NCBI GenBank assembly: GCA_004194705.1
Contig: SADC01001300.1
Coordinates: 434,001 to 498,000, forward strand
Source of the DNA: Ditylenchus dipsaci
Lineage: Eukaryota; Nematoda; Chromadorea; Rhabditida; Anguinidae
Length of the DNA stretch: 64,000 bases
Reading direction: 5' to 3'
Shown piece after piece: positions 35,520 to 52,715 of the stretch. The notes beneath the pieces are model-generated. The model did no database searches and was not told the DNA's origin. It saw nothing but the letters and a program-made list of their open reading frames with translations. A program made the position numbers and the translations under genes. Every line of letters starts with the position of its first letter. The first letter of the stretch is position 1.

Positions 35520-36392
35520 ACACCTCGTGCAATTTTCAGCCGCCTACGTTCTATCCGTTGTTATGATGACCCTAGCATGTGCCTTGCAGATGACAGCTAC
35601 TTTATTTCCTTACCCGAAGTTTTAATACTGGGCAGGATACTAGCTTCGGTGTTTTCACCAATGAGTGACACAGCCACTATCCTGTATCTACAGGTAGCTA
35701 TAATCTTTCTTGGTTTTTTTTCAATTTGCTATTTGCTTTCAGGAGATTTCCCCACCAAATCTGCGAGGCACTTTGAGCAGTCTTTTTCCAGCGGATATTC
35801 AGCAATGGCCTTGCTAGGAATGGTACTTGGAATTCGCCATGTTCTGGGCCACTCTATTACACTGCTGTTTCCGTTCCGGTGATACCTGGACTGTTGGCAC
35901 TCCTTTTTCTCTACTTTTTGCCTGAGACACCAAAGTTTTTGATGATTTCTAAGTATACTTTTTCCCGAACATTATTATTGCTCACGATATGAAATTTATT
36001 TTATTCAGGCAAAACCGTGAAAAAGCGTCAAAATCGCTTACATTTTTTCAAGGCGCTAAAGTTGAAAATGACCAAATTCTGGACGACTATTTTCAAGAAG
36101 CCAAGAATGATCCTCTAGAAAAAGGCAACATGTTGGTAAGATTTCAAACTAATGAAAATAATAGAAAGGCCGTGTGAATAATAGAAAAGGATCCGTCTGA
36201 TTTATCGAAAAACCAAGGTTTTTAGCTTGTAAGCCAAAAACTGCAGTTCAAATATTTAAATCCTCCAAGTTGTCACACTCACGTAGTTTTCTTAACACAT
36301 TCAAAAAAATCTGATAACTCAGAGACCCTTTTTAAAATATCCACTGAAACGTAACTTCTTACAGCCTCTGCCTGTAAGAAGGTCGATGACTA

Positions 36393-36610
36393 TACAGTCA
36401 AACCTCGTTTATCCGGCACCCATAAAAGTTCGTTCCCACCTTGGGTCCAACACTTCTTCAACCCAATTTTTGAAAACTTTTGCCAGTCCTGTTTTAACAG
36501 TCCGATCGGTAATATCGCCAGGATTTCGATTTTGCCAATCATTTTTTTAAATCCTGCAATTTCATCATTAAAAAAGCAAAAAACCGGTTATCTGGCACCT
36601 GTTTCTGAAA
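36393..36610. mobile_element. Left half of a CAGTCAAACCTC element
   Basis: CAGTCAAACCTCGTTTATCC, then GTTCGTTCCCACCTTGGGTC, the shared core, and a central CGGTTATCTGGCACC word. No matching right end is seen. Confidence 0.7.
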
Positions 36611-36782
36611 AGCCCTTTGTGGCTCGGTCACACATGTTGTTGTTTCAAAAGTGATCATGGTAAAAAGTCACCATGACCACCATAATCACCATTTTAAAAT
36701 TACTGGATATAATTACATTTTTTTCTTATGATTACATTTTTGAAGAAAAAACAATCAGTGGGCCAAAAGGGGAACAGATTCT

Positions 36783-37450
36783 AGGGTTGGGTAATTCTCC
36801 GGAAAAAAAATATTTCTCCGGGTAATTACCCGGGTGATTTCGGGTAATTACCCAAGTAATTACCGAGAAATAAGGCCGGAAAAGTATTTTTCCGGGTAAT
36901 TACTAGGGTTGGCCTCCCTCCCTCCCTCCCTCCCTCCCCCCCCTCCCCCCCGCTTTTTGACCAAATTTTCCTTATACCTCCCCCCCCCCCGCTCCTCCCC
37001 CCGCAAAAAAATCGGCCACCTCCCCCCCCGTTTCTCCCCCCGCTCCCAAAATGACCCCCGTCACCCCCCGCAAAAAATCCCAGTCGAAAAAAACTCTCGG
37101 ATGGGGTCATTTTCAGAACGGCAGCCGAGAAGGATCAACATTTATCGAACCAGAGGAGTGGCAATATCGTGGCTTTGACTTCAGAAGTGTTTCAAAAGCC
37201 TTCAGATTCATTCTAGGCTGCTGTTTCAAAAATTTCAGTCCCGAGGCTTGTAAATTAATCAGGCACCCCCGCCACTGCCCCCGCTCACAGCTTCCTCCCC
37301 CCGCTCCTCCCCCCCGCAAAAAAATTGGCCACCTCCCCCCGCTTCTCCCCCCGCAAATTTTTTTAGTCTAATCTCCCCCCCCGCACCCCAAAAGCGGGGG
37401 GAGGCCAACCCTAGTAATTACCCGGGTAATTACCAATCAACCAACCCTAA
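36783..37450. mobile_element. Nested TAGGGTTGG elements with C-rich arrays
   Basis: The outer sequence is built of CCGGGTAATTACCCGGG palindromes. The inner element (36,903-37,413) has ends TAGGGTTGGCCTCCC and GGGAGGCCAACCCTA between TAATTA flanks. The inner interior has two CCCCCCGC arrays around about 170 bp of ordinary sequence (37,080-37,250). Located in transporter copy 2 intron 4. Confidence 0.65.
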
Positions 37451-38418
37451 CAGATTCTCAGATAGCGTCGCTTTTACCTGTAAGAAGGTCAATGACTATA
37501 ATTACAGCTAATAAAAAATGCTAGACACTCAAAATGACTACTTTAGGAGCCTTTGATTTTTCAAATCTTTTCTCACATATTGCTTAGGCTACTCGTTACA
37601 CCCTTTCATTTTTTAGAGTATTATAACCGTGCCTCATCTAAGAAAAGCTCTTTTGCTTGGTTGTCTAACAATGGTGCTCATTTTTCCTTACTACCCCATA
37701 CTGCAGTGCTCCACCTATATCTTCCAACAAATCAACTTGCATTCGTAACTTTTTTTTTGCAGGCTTTTTTTGTCTAATAATTGTGTGCGTTTCAGAGATT
37801 TTGCTCAAATCTCGTCTTCAGTAATAATGGTTTGCATACTCATGGCTGGAATTTTCGCCGCTATTCTTTTGAACTTGTTTCAAAGGAGGAGTCTTATTTT
37901 GATTTTCGGGATTGGTGCCCAAATTTCGTTGCTTGTATTTGTGGATGTGCGTCTTTTGTGCCTGTAATAGATGAACTCAAATATGGGCAATGCTTGGTAT
38001 TTTGGGATATTTGCTGTGTTATGGGTTAGTAATTCAAAAAATTTTCTATTTGAAATATTAATTTTTGTATTTCAGACTAGCAATAGGCCCGATTTCATAC
38101 TTTATTGCTCCAGAATTGGTTGGATTATTAATATCAATTATATATGATGTCTCTCTGTTCTAGGTTCCACTGCAAAACAGATCTAGCATATTTTGCCTAT
38201 GCTTTAGCATATCCAATGTTTTTATTGTGTTAACCAGCTTTGCCACAATGCCGTTATATGAGGTCTTTTCTTTAGACATTTTAAAACTGTACTCATTCCG
38301 TTCGTATCCCAAGGCCCCGTTCCCCTTTCCCAAGAACGAGGATTTTTCGATTTTTTAAAGAATGTTATTCAATGTCATTTTTCGCTCTTTTACTTTTAAA
38401 CCCACGGTGCTGGGGGAT

Positions 38419-38674
38419 TACCGTGTTTTCTCTAATTATAGACCCGTTTCTAATTATAGACCCCCCCCTTGACTTCGAGGGTTTGTATCTCGGCGCAGAG
38501 TAAACATTTTGCAAATATCTTCTTTGCATTTTCTTAGCTCTTACAAGCTTTGTCGATCCCTCTTTTCAGATTTGTTTGAGCACACGAAAATTTCGAGATT
38601 GACCTCGAAATTTTTTGATTTTTGGAGGGTTGAAAAGTTATAGACCCGGGTCTATAATTAGAGAAAATACGGTA
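38419..38674. mobile_element. ACCGTG/ACGGTA-end MITE
   Basis: Ends TACCGTGTTTTCTCTAATTA and its mirror, with TAGACCCG words; body as at 31,417 and 63,195. Lies in transporter copy 2 intron 8. Confidence 0.85.
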
Positions 38675-39692
38675 GGTGAGAACGGTGCCGGTTGGGAGGT
38701 GAGACCCGCGACACATATAGAGTCAAGACTCTTTGACACTCAATATGGAGGGAGAGAGGTGGAGTCGATACTTTAAGAAAACTAGAAACTTTTTATGACT
38801 AAAATTTGTAAATGTTTTGATAAAATGGAATTTTTTGCGGTTTTCAGAGCAAAAATCGTAAATTTGACATTGTACACCAAAAAATAAATGGCTCGAAAAA
38901 CTCAAAACAAGTATTAATTAAATAAAAAAGAAATGCATGTATTTTAGTTGATCGGTCCAGTCACCTTTGTGCCTTTATTTATTATTCCATCAGTTGGCAG
39001 TCTATTGTACCTCTATGTTCATCTGCCTGAGGTTATTGTTCTAGTCATTACTGATTTTGCTAAATCTTACAAATATTTTAGACCAAAACAAAGACACTCA
39101 AGAAATTGTCGATTGCCTTAAAGGCATTAATAGGCTCAGAGCCAGTATGCACTCTCAAGCTCGCATACTGCAAGGGAAAAGAATGGGCATAATATAGGCT
39201 ACATAAACGCTCACTCAACTTTGTCAGCCTGATACAGAATCTCAACAAAAAGACAGACTCAGCCGCAAAGTCTTTTAAAATTTGTACAAAAATTTATTCT
39301 TACAGTAGCCAACATTACATGTGATCAAAACAAACAGAACTAGTCATAAAAAATAAAGTTTATTTTTTTGATATTTTTAAAACACATACACAAAAAATTC
39401 ACATTTATAAATTTCACCCAAACTTAGGTTTTTTAGATTTTTTCATTTCTCGGCATATAGAGCAATTATCGCACCAGTGAAAATTGGCCGATACACATTT
39501 CAAAAATTTTGATAAGTTCAACAATTTCGGCTTAAGTTTTGCACTTTTTTAAATTTAAGACCAAAAATCGAATCTACGTATTCTTGTGATTTTATTATTA
39601 TTATTAATCAATTGAAAAAAAGTCGCGAAAATTTCAGACAAAACGGAAGATTTAAACTTGAAATCAGTAGAGATAATTTGACACTATACAAA

Positions 39693-45085
<5,393 letters not shown>

Positions 45086-45550
45086 TACACCACTCTAATT
45101 GGCATTAATCAGACAAATCAATAAAACTTAAAAGTACAGAATAAAGAAAAGTGTGGCTAAATAGACAACAAGTTTCAACTTTGTAAATATTTTCGGCTTT
45201 CTAACACCTTGCGCCATTCATTTGGATGAGCCAGGGTAAACTTTTTGAGTCTTTACTTTGCTTCTCTAACCTTGAACAGATTTTCCGAGCCACTGAATTG
45301 GCTTGCTTAACTAGAGAATCAGATAACTACAATAGAACCCTCTGACTACTGATTTGTTTTTGTAGTACGCTGCCGTAATTTGATATGGCTGAGACAAGCC
45401 GCTCTGTTTCTTTAAAGTTTTGTATTATTGATGGCAAGTGCAAAGGTGTGAAGAAATCAAGCAAATATACTCTTAAAGCCAATTTAAAATTTTTGATGTG
45501 ATAATTTTGTGGATTCAAAATTGTTTATAATCATGTGAATATTTTTTTAA
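45086..45550. other. Upstream flank of the SDR gene
   Basis: The ATG at 45,085 lies 9 nt after a weak acceptor (minus strand GCCAATTAG). A minus-strand frame at 45,327-45,518 has no recognised motif. No TATA box seen. Confidence 0.4.
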
Positions 45551-45796
45551 TACAGTCGAGTCCCGCTATAGTGCGACCCCCAAAAGTTCGTTCCAGCCTC
45601 GGGTCCGACACTTTTTTTACCTCGATTTTCAAAGCTTTTTTTAAATTCTGTTTTGACAGTTTGGTCGGAAATATCGTAAGGATTCCGATTTTGCCGATCA
45701 TTTTTCAAAAACCTGAAATTTTTTCTTTTAAAAAAGGGAAAACCCGCTATAGTGCGACCACTTTTTGAAAAGTGGTCGCACTATAGCGGGTTTTCA
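45551..45796. mobile_element. Left half of a CAGTCGAGTCCCGC element
   Basis: CAGTCGAGTCCCGCTATAGT, then GTTCGTTCCAGCCTCGGGTC, the shared core, and a central palindrome of CCCGCTATAGTGCGACC facing its mirror. Exact match between terminal and central words. Confidence 0.85.
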
Positions 45797-45925
45797 AGGG
45801 GTTTCAAGATCGGCATTCAGGCTCAAAAAAGCTTCGGGATGGAATTTACTCAAAAAAAATTCGGGATCCCGATCAAAATTTCGAGATTCGTCGATCTGTT
45901 TATTCTTTGAGTAATCAGGCAAAAT

Positions 45926-46057
45926 CAGGGCTGGCACAGGGCTGGCATTTTTTTCGGTTCAGAATGGCAATAAATGCTAGATAGAATGCAATTTTTTCAA
46001 TCAAATTCCTTTTTTTGACCAAATGTCCTATTTTTCAATTTTGAGATGGTATCCCTG
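45926..46057. mobile_element. hAT-type MITE with 8-bp TSD GGCAAAAT
   Basis: Ends CAGGGCTGG and ATCCCTG flanked by GGCAAAAT on both sides (45,918-45,925 and 46,058-46,065). Internally deleted relative to the copies at 8,362 and 56,602. Confidence 0.85.
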
Positions 46058-46065
46058 GGCAAAAT

Positions 46066-47201
46066 ACAGGGTGTCCCACCGCAATTCCATCAATTTCAAA
46101 CGCTCGCAAATGTTCTTCTTGTTGCAATTTCGAAATTCTGTAAACGCATGAGAAATTAGCTTCAAAAATTATTCTTATTACACAAGGTCCGCCTTGAGGT
46201 TTCAACTTTACCTATCCAGAGCAGTGGTCGGATTTTTTTTAATTTTGTCGTACTCGTACTTTGTACTTTCATTTTTTTGATCTCATACTCGTAGTCATAC
46301 TTCGTCTCATAATATACAGTTTATATGCTAAAAATTATCATAGCAAGCTTAGTTCACAGGACATCGAAATCACTTCAGGACAAAAACTTATATGCGTTCG
46401 AAATCAGTGAAATTTTCAAGGAATCCTTATTGGATAGTTTGCTGTTCTGTTAAAAAACATAAAAGAAAAAAACAAAATCATGCAAAAATGAAAACATTTT
46501 TGGCCAAAAATACTTTTAAAAGACTATGGTTTTTGCGCGCAGCGACATGTGCAAAATTTGAATTCGCGGGGACACTTCTCAGTGATATTCTTTTTATTAA
46601 AAAGTCCTATCTAAAAAGCAGTTTTTGTATTTGTTAAATTTCATAATTTCGGAATTTCAGTGATATCTTTTTTTATTAAAAAGTTCTGTCAAAGTTTAAT
46701 CCTTTCAACTACCAAAAAACATATTTTGCAACATATTTTTTTTTCAAATAAAAAAACTAGATTTGTATAGAGCTGTTTACCTCCCTTTTCCCTCTCTACT
46801 TCGATTTTTGACTTGGTATTGTAGTGGATGGTAGTAGCAGTGAAAATTTATGTTTTTATGATTTTAACGCATCAACTGTATCTGGATGAGCCACACAAAA
46901 CACAGAACAACGAGTTTTCAGATGTCAAAGGCTCAATACATTGGATTTCAAAAGATCAAAACAATTTTTTATTCTTTGGAGATTTTTCAAGGAATCATTG
47001 ATCAATAACCAACGAATTTGCTGACTAAACAGTTTTTTACCGAGTTATTCAGTGGTCAAGTCTTTTCTTCCTCGATGATAATCTATTAGTCGGTCAAACA
47101 TTTGATTTTTGATGCCTTAACTTATTTGTTTTTCCCCTTTTCCCAGTGGATCATGCAGAGGGGCGTGTTATTTTTTTCACATGCGCAGGGATATCTCTTT
47201 G
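46066..47201. other. Gene-free stretch
   Basis: Begins with a single ACAGGGTGTCCCA end, a motif seen again at 61,884. Otherwise AT-rich with no gene recognised. Confidence 0.4.
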
Positions 47202-47210
47202 CATATATAG
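47202..47210 (+). promoter_or_regulatory. Probable TATA box
   Basis: CATATATAG about 95 bp before the ATG at 47,300. A start about 30 bp downstream would leave a 60-70 nt leader ending at the CAAG acceptor directly before the ATG. Confidence 0.5.
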
Positions 47211-47299
47211 GGATAAGAGAGTTCAGGTAAATAATCAAAAACAACTCTACAAATTATTCGATTAATTTCTGATCCTTCTTGTGATATTTTTTTTTCAAG

Positions 47300-49110
47300 A
47301 TGAGACAAACTATTATCAGGCTATTTGCTGCCATTTTTCTTATCCTGCCTGCCTGTGTGGCAGCTGAGTATAGGTTTGTTTTCTGTATACACAAATCTCT
47401 TGAAGAAGTATGGTACACCGGCCCTATCCAACCAAGGGGGGGGCGTGTTGCCTTGGTTTCCCCTGTTTTTTTTGTTATTTTCGGGCTCAGGCCCAAGCAA
47501 AGATAGGCCAGTGTATAACCAATGTCAAAACAGGCTCAAAGATGAGTACTAGATATGTTTGAGTCTGTCCTAACATACGCTGATCTACCCTTGCCTAGAA
47601 AAAACAGCAGGTGGACCAAGGCAAAAACCCCCTTTGTTGGATAGGGCCGGTACACCTGCTCAGTCAACACACACCCCAGTAAATTGCCTTGGTTCTCCGA
47701 GCTGATTTTTCATAAAAGTTTTTTATTTTTACTTTTAAATAACGAGTCTTTCAAAAGAAGTTTGAAAAAAAAATAAAAACTTGGAAATTAAAAAAAAAAT
47801 TTGTGCTATCAAGTTAAACTCCCTAAAGTGATTCTATAGTTAACTGTATTAGTAATCCATATTCCTGGCACTTTTTAATTAACACTCATACTCTGATTTG
47901 TCGAAAAAAGGCCGGAATGGGCGGCGGGACAGAACCACTTTATGGCTATCTGACCGCGACCAAAAAGCCAATTTTTAATTTTCCGTTTTTTTTTGATTTT
48001 TCAATTAGCATGAGTCTAAAATGAGCAATTTAGGAGCTATTTTATTTGAGAATTGTCATATTTTGAAGTAGGATCATGAGCAGAAAAATAACTTTTAAAT
48101 TGCCTATTCCAGACTCATGCTAATCAAAAAATCAATCAAGAATTAACGAAAAAAAAAGAAATTAAAAATTGGCTTTTTGGCTGCGGTCAAAATGTCAAAA
48201 AGTGGCTTCTCGTTCTACTGCCCTTGGAATGACCTCCCAAGCTCATTTTTTCTGCTCAACACGATAAAAAATATGCCCAAGTACTTTCTGGAATTTTTTT
48301 CACACCATTATAACTTCTTGCATTCAGAAAGTGGCTGTGAATGTTTTTTTATCATCTTAAGCAAAAACAAGAGTTCGGAAGGTCGTTTTAAGTCACTTTT
48401 CAAGTGATCCGTGTGTGCAGAAGACTACAAAAAGTATTTCAAAAAACATTAGACATTCTAAAAAAGCTTTCTGATAACCTACGAACATCGAATTATTTTA
48501 AAAAGTATTAACATTTTTCAATCTTCATTTTTAGCCACCTACGAGCCCAACGATCTCCACAAGCCGTGGTTCAGCGACCTAGTGTCGTAGACACTCCTGC
48601 TGGTCTGCAAAACATTCCTCCTGGCTCCAAGGTTTTACCCCCGAAGTAGCTGTTCAAACCCCCAACGAGCCAGGAATTCTTACTAAACCAAGTGTTGTTG
48701 ACACAGGCGCTGGTTTAGCCAACATACCAGCTGGCTCAAAAGTAGTGCCACCCAGGCAAAAAAGAACACCTCAAGAAATTTTGACTAAACCAAGTGTTGT
48801 TGACACTCCAGCTGGACTAACCAGCATTCCAGCCGGTTCTAAAGTGCAACCTCCAGAGATGGCCGCCCACAAACCAGATGAACCAGGCATACCCATCAAG
48901 CCAAGTGTGGTCGACACACCGCTTGGATTGGCCAGTGTACCAGCAGGATCAAAAGTGGTACCTCCAGCAGGAGCTTCTGCTGGTTTAAATAGTTCCAGCT
49001 CTAGTACTTCGACTGCTAGAAGTGATGCTCAGAAACAAGAAGGTGAGAGTGAAAAAATCACCACTACTACGACTAAAAAACACAGGAGACCAGCAATGGA
49101 ACACCCTTAA
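47300..49110 (+). CDS. Secreted protein with four KPSVVDTPAGL repeats
   Basis: Exon 1 (47,300-47,373) encodes a signal peptide, RLFAAIFLILPACVAAEY, and starts immediately after a pyrimidine-rich CAAG acceptor. Exon 2 (48,535-49,110) is in matching phase. It encodes four copies of KPSVVDTPAGLxxIPAGSKV followed by PP, at about 48,575, 48,685, 48,786 and 48,898, spaced 34-37 residues apart. Then come a Ser/Thr-rich segment and a basic tail (TTTKKHRRPAMEHP). One base is missing near 48,648 between repeats 1 and 2; with it the protein is about 216 aa. Pro-rich, low in aromatics and without Cys in the repeats, so probably an extended extracellular or matrix-type protein. AATAAA at 49,184. No family recognised. 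Confidence 0.75.
47420..47648. mobile_element. GGCCCTATCC MITE with 8-bp TSD GGTACACC
   Basis: Ends GGCCCTATCCAACCAAGG and CCTTTGTTGGATAGGGCC; both flanks GGTACACC. Contains the CCTAACATACGCTGATC block of the family. Lies in the intron of the repeat-protein gene. Confidence 0.95.
47951..48189. repeat. Inverted repeat in the same intron
   Basis: Arms TGACCGCGACCAAAAAGCCA and its mirror, continuing through AGCATGAGTCTAAAA. Probably a foldback element. Confidence 0.75.
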
Positions 49111-49192
49111 AGGTGACTGAAGAAAAAACACTAGAGGTTAAAAATTAAAGTATTGTCTTGTAAAAGTGATTATCATTTTCATAAATAAAATA

Positions 49193-51604
49193 TTTTTCGT
49201 TCATAATATTTTGTTTAGTGCATGATAAATTATATTCAGACCCTGATATATACAATTATCATAAGGACCACGGACTGTGAGATCAGAAACTTCTGAGCCG
49301 AAATTTAATGCTGAACTTTTCTATTATAGTGGACCATTTTGTAAGGCAACTTTTTATGCATAATTTTGTTAAAGCAAAATACACATTAAAGGAGCATATT
49401 TGTTTATGACAATGAGAATTTGGCAAATACAAATGCGCAAAGGACACTTTTTTTACTACAGAAATACTTTTTGAATTATATGTTGTAAAAACATGTAAAA
49501 ACATAATGTATATCATTGGCCTAGATAGCTAACGTGAAAGCCCAAGTGCCCGCCCTCTCCAATAAATTTTTTTCTCTAAGCGTACTATTTTGGGTTCTCT
49601 AGATCTTGTGCTTTTTATATTGTTTGACGAGTGTTTTATTAGAGATGCAATTTTGACATTTTTGGGACGACACAGAACGAAATTTGAATAATTCTTTTCC
49701 AGACGGGACACCGGGACAGGACCTTGTTGAAAAATGTTCAGGTGGGATTTCGGGACGGCGGGCGGGACGGAGGTTTCCTGTCCCGCCATTTTTTTAATCT
49801 TGTATAAAGCCCGAAAACAGAATTCAGGTATGCTATGGGTCCTATAAAAGATAAAATGGGTTGCCGGGGTTTTGTAAATTTTGCATACAAGATTGACCAT
49901 AAAACAAAGACCAAGATTTCTAGAAATGACCAAGCAAGATCCCAAGACAAGATTTTCAGTCAAAATTGGGGCAAGACAAGACAAAATCTTGGCCAAGATC
50001 TTGTCTTGTTTTTGTCTCTAGCCGTGATCATTAACAGGTATGTGTGGTATGGGTGTACTCTCTTTCCTTATGTTGAAAGTTCTATTCCCATCGGTGTAAT
50101 TTTTAACTCGAGAGTGAAATTTTTTAAAAACACCCTAATATCATCATTTCGGGCATTCTCGGACAATAGTTACATTGTGTACTTTAGCAGTAGGTTCTCA
50201 TTTCCCGTCTAATTCTCGTCGCTACCCCCTTAACACTAAACTGTTCGTTTTTTGTGAAATTTCACGCTGAACAGAATGATGAGAAAAAAATTGGAAGGAG
50301 GAGGATTGGGACGGGTAAAACAATTCTGAAAACAGGTGACCAAACCTTCGAAGAGGCACGCTAAACAGGTGTATTGAAGGGTTTGAAGGGTGTGTGGAGA
50401 CTGTCAGATGGTTAAAGAAGCTGTAAGCGACTTATTTTCCAAGCTGTTTATGCCCAATCCTTCTTCTCTCCGGTATTTTTCTTTATTATTATGCTGAGTG
50501 TCATTCTGTACAAAGTGCCTACTTAAGTATGTTCCGCCTTTCACATATTGATTTTTGTATTTCAGGATGTCCAAGTACGGTCTAATAGCTCATAAGGAAG
50601 CCAAAATCTAATAGTCTTCAGGAAGCTAAAGGAAATCTAAAAGACTTTTTTGAAGTCGACATGTAAAGCTTCATACCCCACATAAGCTACTGGAATATAC
50701 CCGTGTTTTTTTATATTTTTACATACTTTCGCCTTGGGGGAGCAAGACAAAAAACAGGGGCTGTTGTCAGGATGTTGGCATACGAAAATAGCTTTTTTAT
50801 GTGGTAGAGTTGCATAGGGCACTTTGTTTGTGAGAAGGACGTTTTATTATCGATCGTTTTTTTGGAAATCGATACAGTCTTTCTATGTGACATTTAAAAT
50901 ATATGAAAAAATGGGTGCTGTCTACATCTATACCAACCCTCTATATTCCATCTATATCTTAACATAACTAAATTTGCTTGATTTAATATAGAATATTACT
51001 ACTTTTTGGCTCAAATATACTTTTTACCCACAAATTTTCTTTTTTTCGCACAAATTATTGTTTTCCCTCATTTTACTAAATCTCAGTAGCATTTTTTCCA
51101 GTGAAGTTTTCGCCAACTTTTCTAGCTTATTTTAAGCAATAATTTTTTCAAGTGTGAAGTTGTTACAAACGCATGGGTTCGTAAGTTACGAATCGTAACC
51201 TTTTCTTTTTCTTTCAATTATTATATTTCAGAATAGTCATGATTTAGCTGCAAGCAGCTGTCACGTCATTTTAAAATCTTGAAGTGACTAAAAGGCAAAT
51301 TTTCTCAATTCTGGTCATTTTCGAGGAACATTTTTTCAAAAAAAAACAACAACACTCAGATTTTCAAAAAAATTTCCGAAAAATAATTTTGTATCTTTGA
51401 ACTGCGCTACAAGATCATTCAAAAAATTAGTACTTGAAAAAATAAGCTAGACAAGTTGGCGAGAAATTCGACAGCACCTGTTAGAAGTGATAGTGTTACT
51501 TTTTAAAAATATTGAAATTTTCAGATAATCAGGCAAAATATTATTTTCCGAGTAAATAACCAATCTTTTTCAGCAAAGTGAATTTTCTGTTTTTCTTGTC
51601 CCAG
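49193..51604. other. Gene-free stretch
   Basis: Holds CGGGACGG-type and CAAGATCTTGTCTTG low-complexity repeats at about 49,690-50,020 and a single ACGGTCTAATAG element end near 50,577. At 51,350-51,430 there is one arm fragment related to the palindrome at 15,135. No gene recognised. Confidence 0.5.
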
Positions 51605-51608
51605 AACA

Positions 51609-52147
51609 ATGTCATTCACTTATATTTTACAAATCCTGCTTGTCTTTTGCTTTACATTTCTAGTTTGCACTGCAGAAATAGATTGTGTGATAGAAGAGTT
51701 ACATGGTCACTTTGAGGAAATAAATAAAAATCTTAATATAATGATGGAAATAACTACTGATCTGATAGAATATTTCCACGAATCTTCCAAAGGAGTCGGA
51801 TGCTATGAGCACACAGCAGATTCTAAACAATTAGTCGGATTTTTAGTCTATGAGCCCAAGCCAAATCACAAAATTACTTTGGAACATTTTAATGTGATTG
51901 ACGAAAAGCAAAATCATGGAATTGGACGTGAAATGTTAGAACACTTCCTCAGCCAAATTGACCACCAAAGAAATGGACAGAAAAAGAAATCGAACTTTAC
52001 TTAAACCCCCAAGACAGCAAACCAGCCTTATCATTGTATAAAAAATGTGGTTTAAAAACGTTCAAACTATTGTCATAGACGACGGTACAGAAATGGTGCT
52101 TATGAAAAAAACATTTGGAAATTCGGAGCCTTCAAAAGAACGATATT
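51609..52147 (+). CDS. Secreted GNAT-like acetyltransferase
   Basis: The ATG lies 4 nt after a good acceptor (TTCTTGTCCCAG). Residues 1-22 are a signal peptide (ILQILLVFCFTFLVCTA). The next 50 residues are acidic and helical. From about residue 77 the order fits a GNAT fold: LVGFLVYEP, ITLEHFNVIDEK, then QNHGIGREMLEHFL, the QxxGxG acetyl-CoA loop, then in a shifted frame ALSLYKKCGLKTF (motif B) and EMVLMKKTF. Two single-base losses in A runs, near 51,977 and 52,055, break the frame as written. The donor TATTGTAAGT at 52,148 implies a further exon not found here. GNAT enzymes are usually intracellular, so a signal peptide is unusual. Substrate unknown. Confidence 0.65.
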
Positions 52148-52469
52148 GTAAGTCTGCGCCGGAAAAAAAGTTTGGAATTTCCGGTCTCAGTCGAATTTTG
52201 AAATTTTGGTAATTGTTGTACTGTTTTCTTTTACATGAGCTATAAAATATTTATTATTGGACAACACTGAAAAGTGTAGGAGACATGTTTTTAGGTGGAA
52301 GACGACACTTTTTGAAAAAATCTTTTGACCACATTTTGACTTTTTGCGTTGGGGGACCAAACAAATTGGTAGTGAAGGATAGCTGGATACCATATTTTTT
52401 TATTTTTACTTGTTTTTCACGATGCAGGTAGACAGAAAGAGTCTTTAAATGCACTTTCGATCGTGAATC

Positions 52470-52715
52470 TAGCTCAGAATCATGTCTAAAGAAAATGAGA
52501 ATACCCCAACACACCAAGCCCTCTGCGCACCAAAACGAGCACCATTCGACTGCGCAGGCGGCTTGCTGGGTTGTGGTACAGATGGCGCACACCCACATAC
52601 CTTAGACACAAATCACCTGAAAGAGACTCTGGATGCATGGAGGGGGCTTGAAGTTGAGATGCACACAACCACATACCTTAGACACAAATCATTCGAAAGT
52701 GACTCTGAATGTATC
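52470..52715. repeat. GCGCC hairpin-family copy
   Basis: Carries ACCTTAGACACAAATCA and TCTGGATGCATGGAGGG words of the family seen at 19,907, 21,040, 25,798, 27,160 and 41,640, here with a degenerate CTGCGCACC centre. Confidence 0.75.

Larger units (their letters stand above)
34469..39197 (+). pseudogene. SLC2-like sugar transporter, copy 2 (frame-broken)
   Basis: Same ten exons and intron positions as copy 1: 34,469-34,774, 35,540-35,693, 35,743-35,952, 36,009-36,135, 37,617-37,744, 37,796-38,024, 38,076-38,118, 38,164-38,262, 38,948-39,031 and 39,082-39,197. One base is missing in exons 1, 2 and 10 and two each in exons 3 and 6, seven in all, and each exon is shorter than its partner by exactly that number. 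Deletions lie near 34,523, 35,618, 35,794, 35,870, 37,943, 37,985 and 39,086. An internal ATG at 34,513 could bypass the first. Landmarks [20 protein letters not shown] and LPETK remain. Differences from copy 1 outside exon 1 are mostly third-position. Either a young pseudogene or a gene with consensus errors. Confidence 0.8.

Noticed and set aside
36826..37371. Gly-rich and Pro-rich ORFs
   Set aside because: Products of the C-rich arrays of a mobile element.
46392..46637. Basic 81-codon ORF
   Set aside because: No motif, no splice context, composition like neighbouring AT-rich non-coding DNA.
48177..48407. 76-codon ORF in the intron of the KPSVVD gene
   Set aside because: Starts inside an inverted repeat and has no conserved motif.
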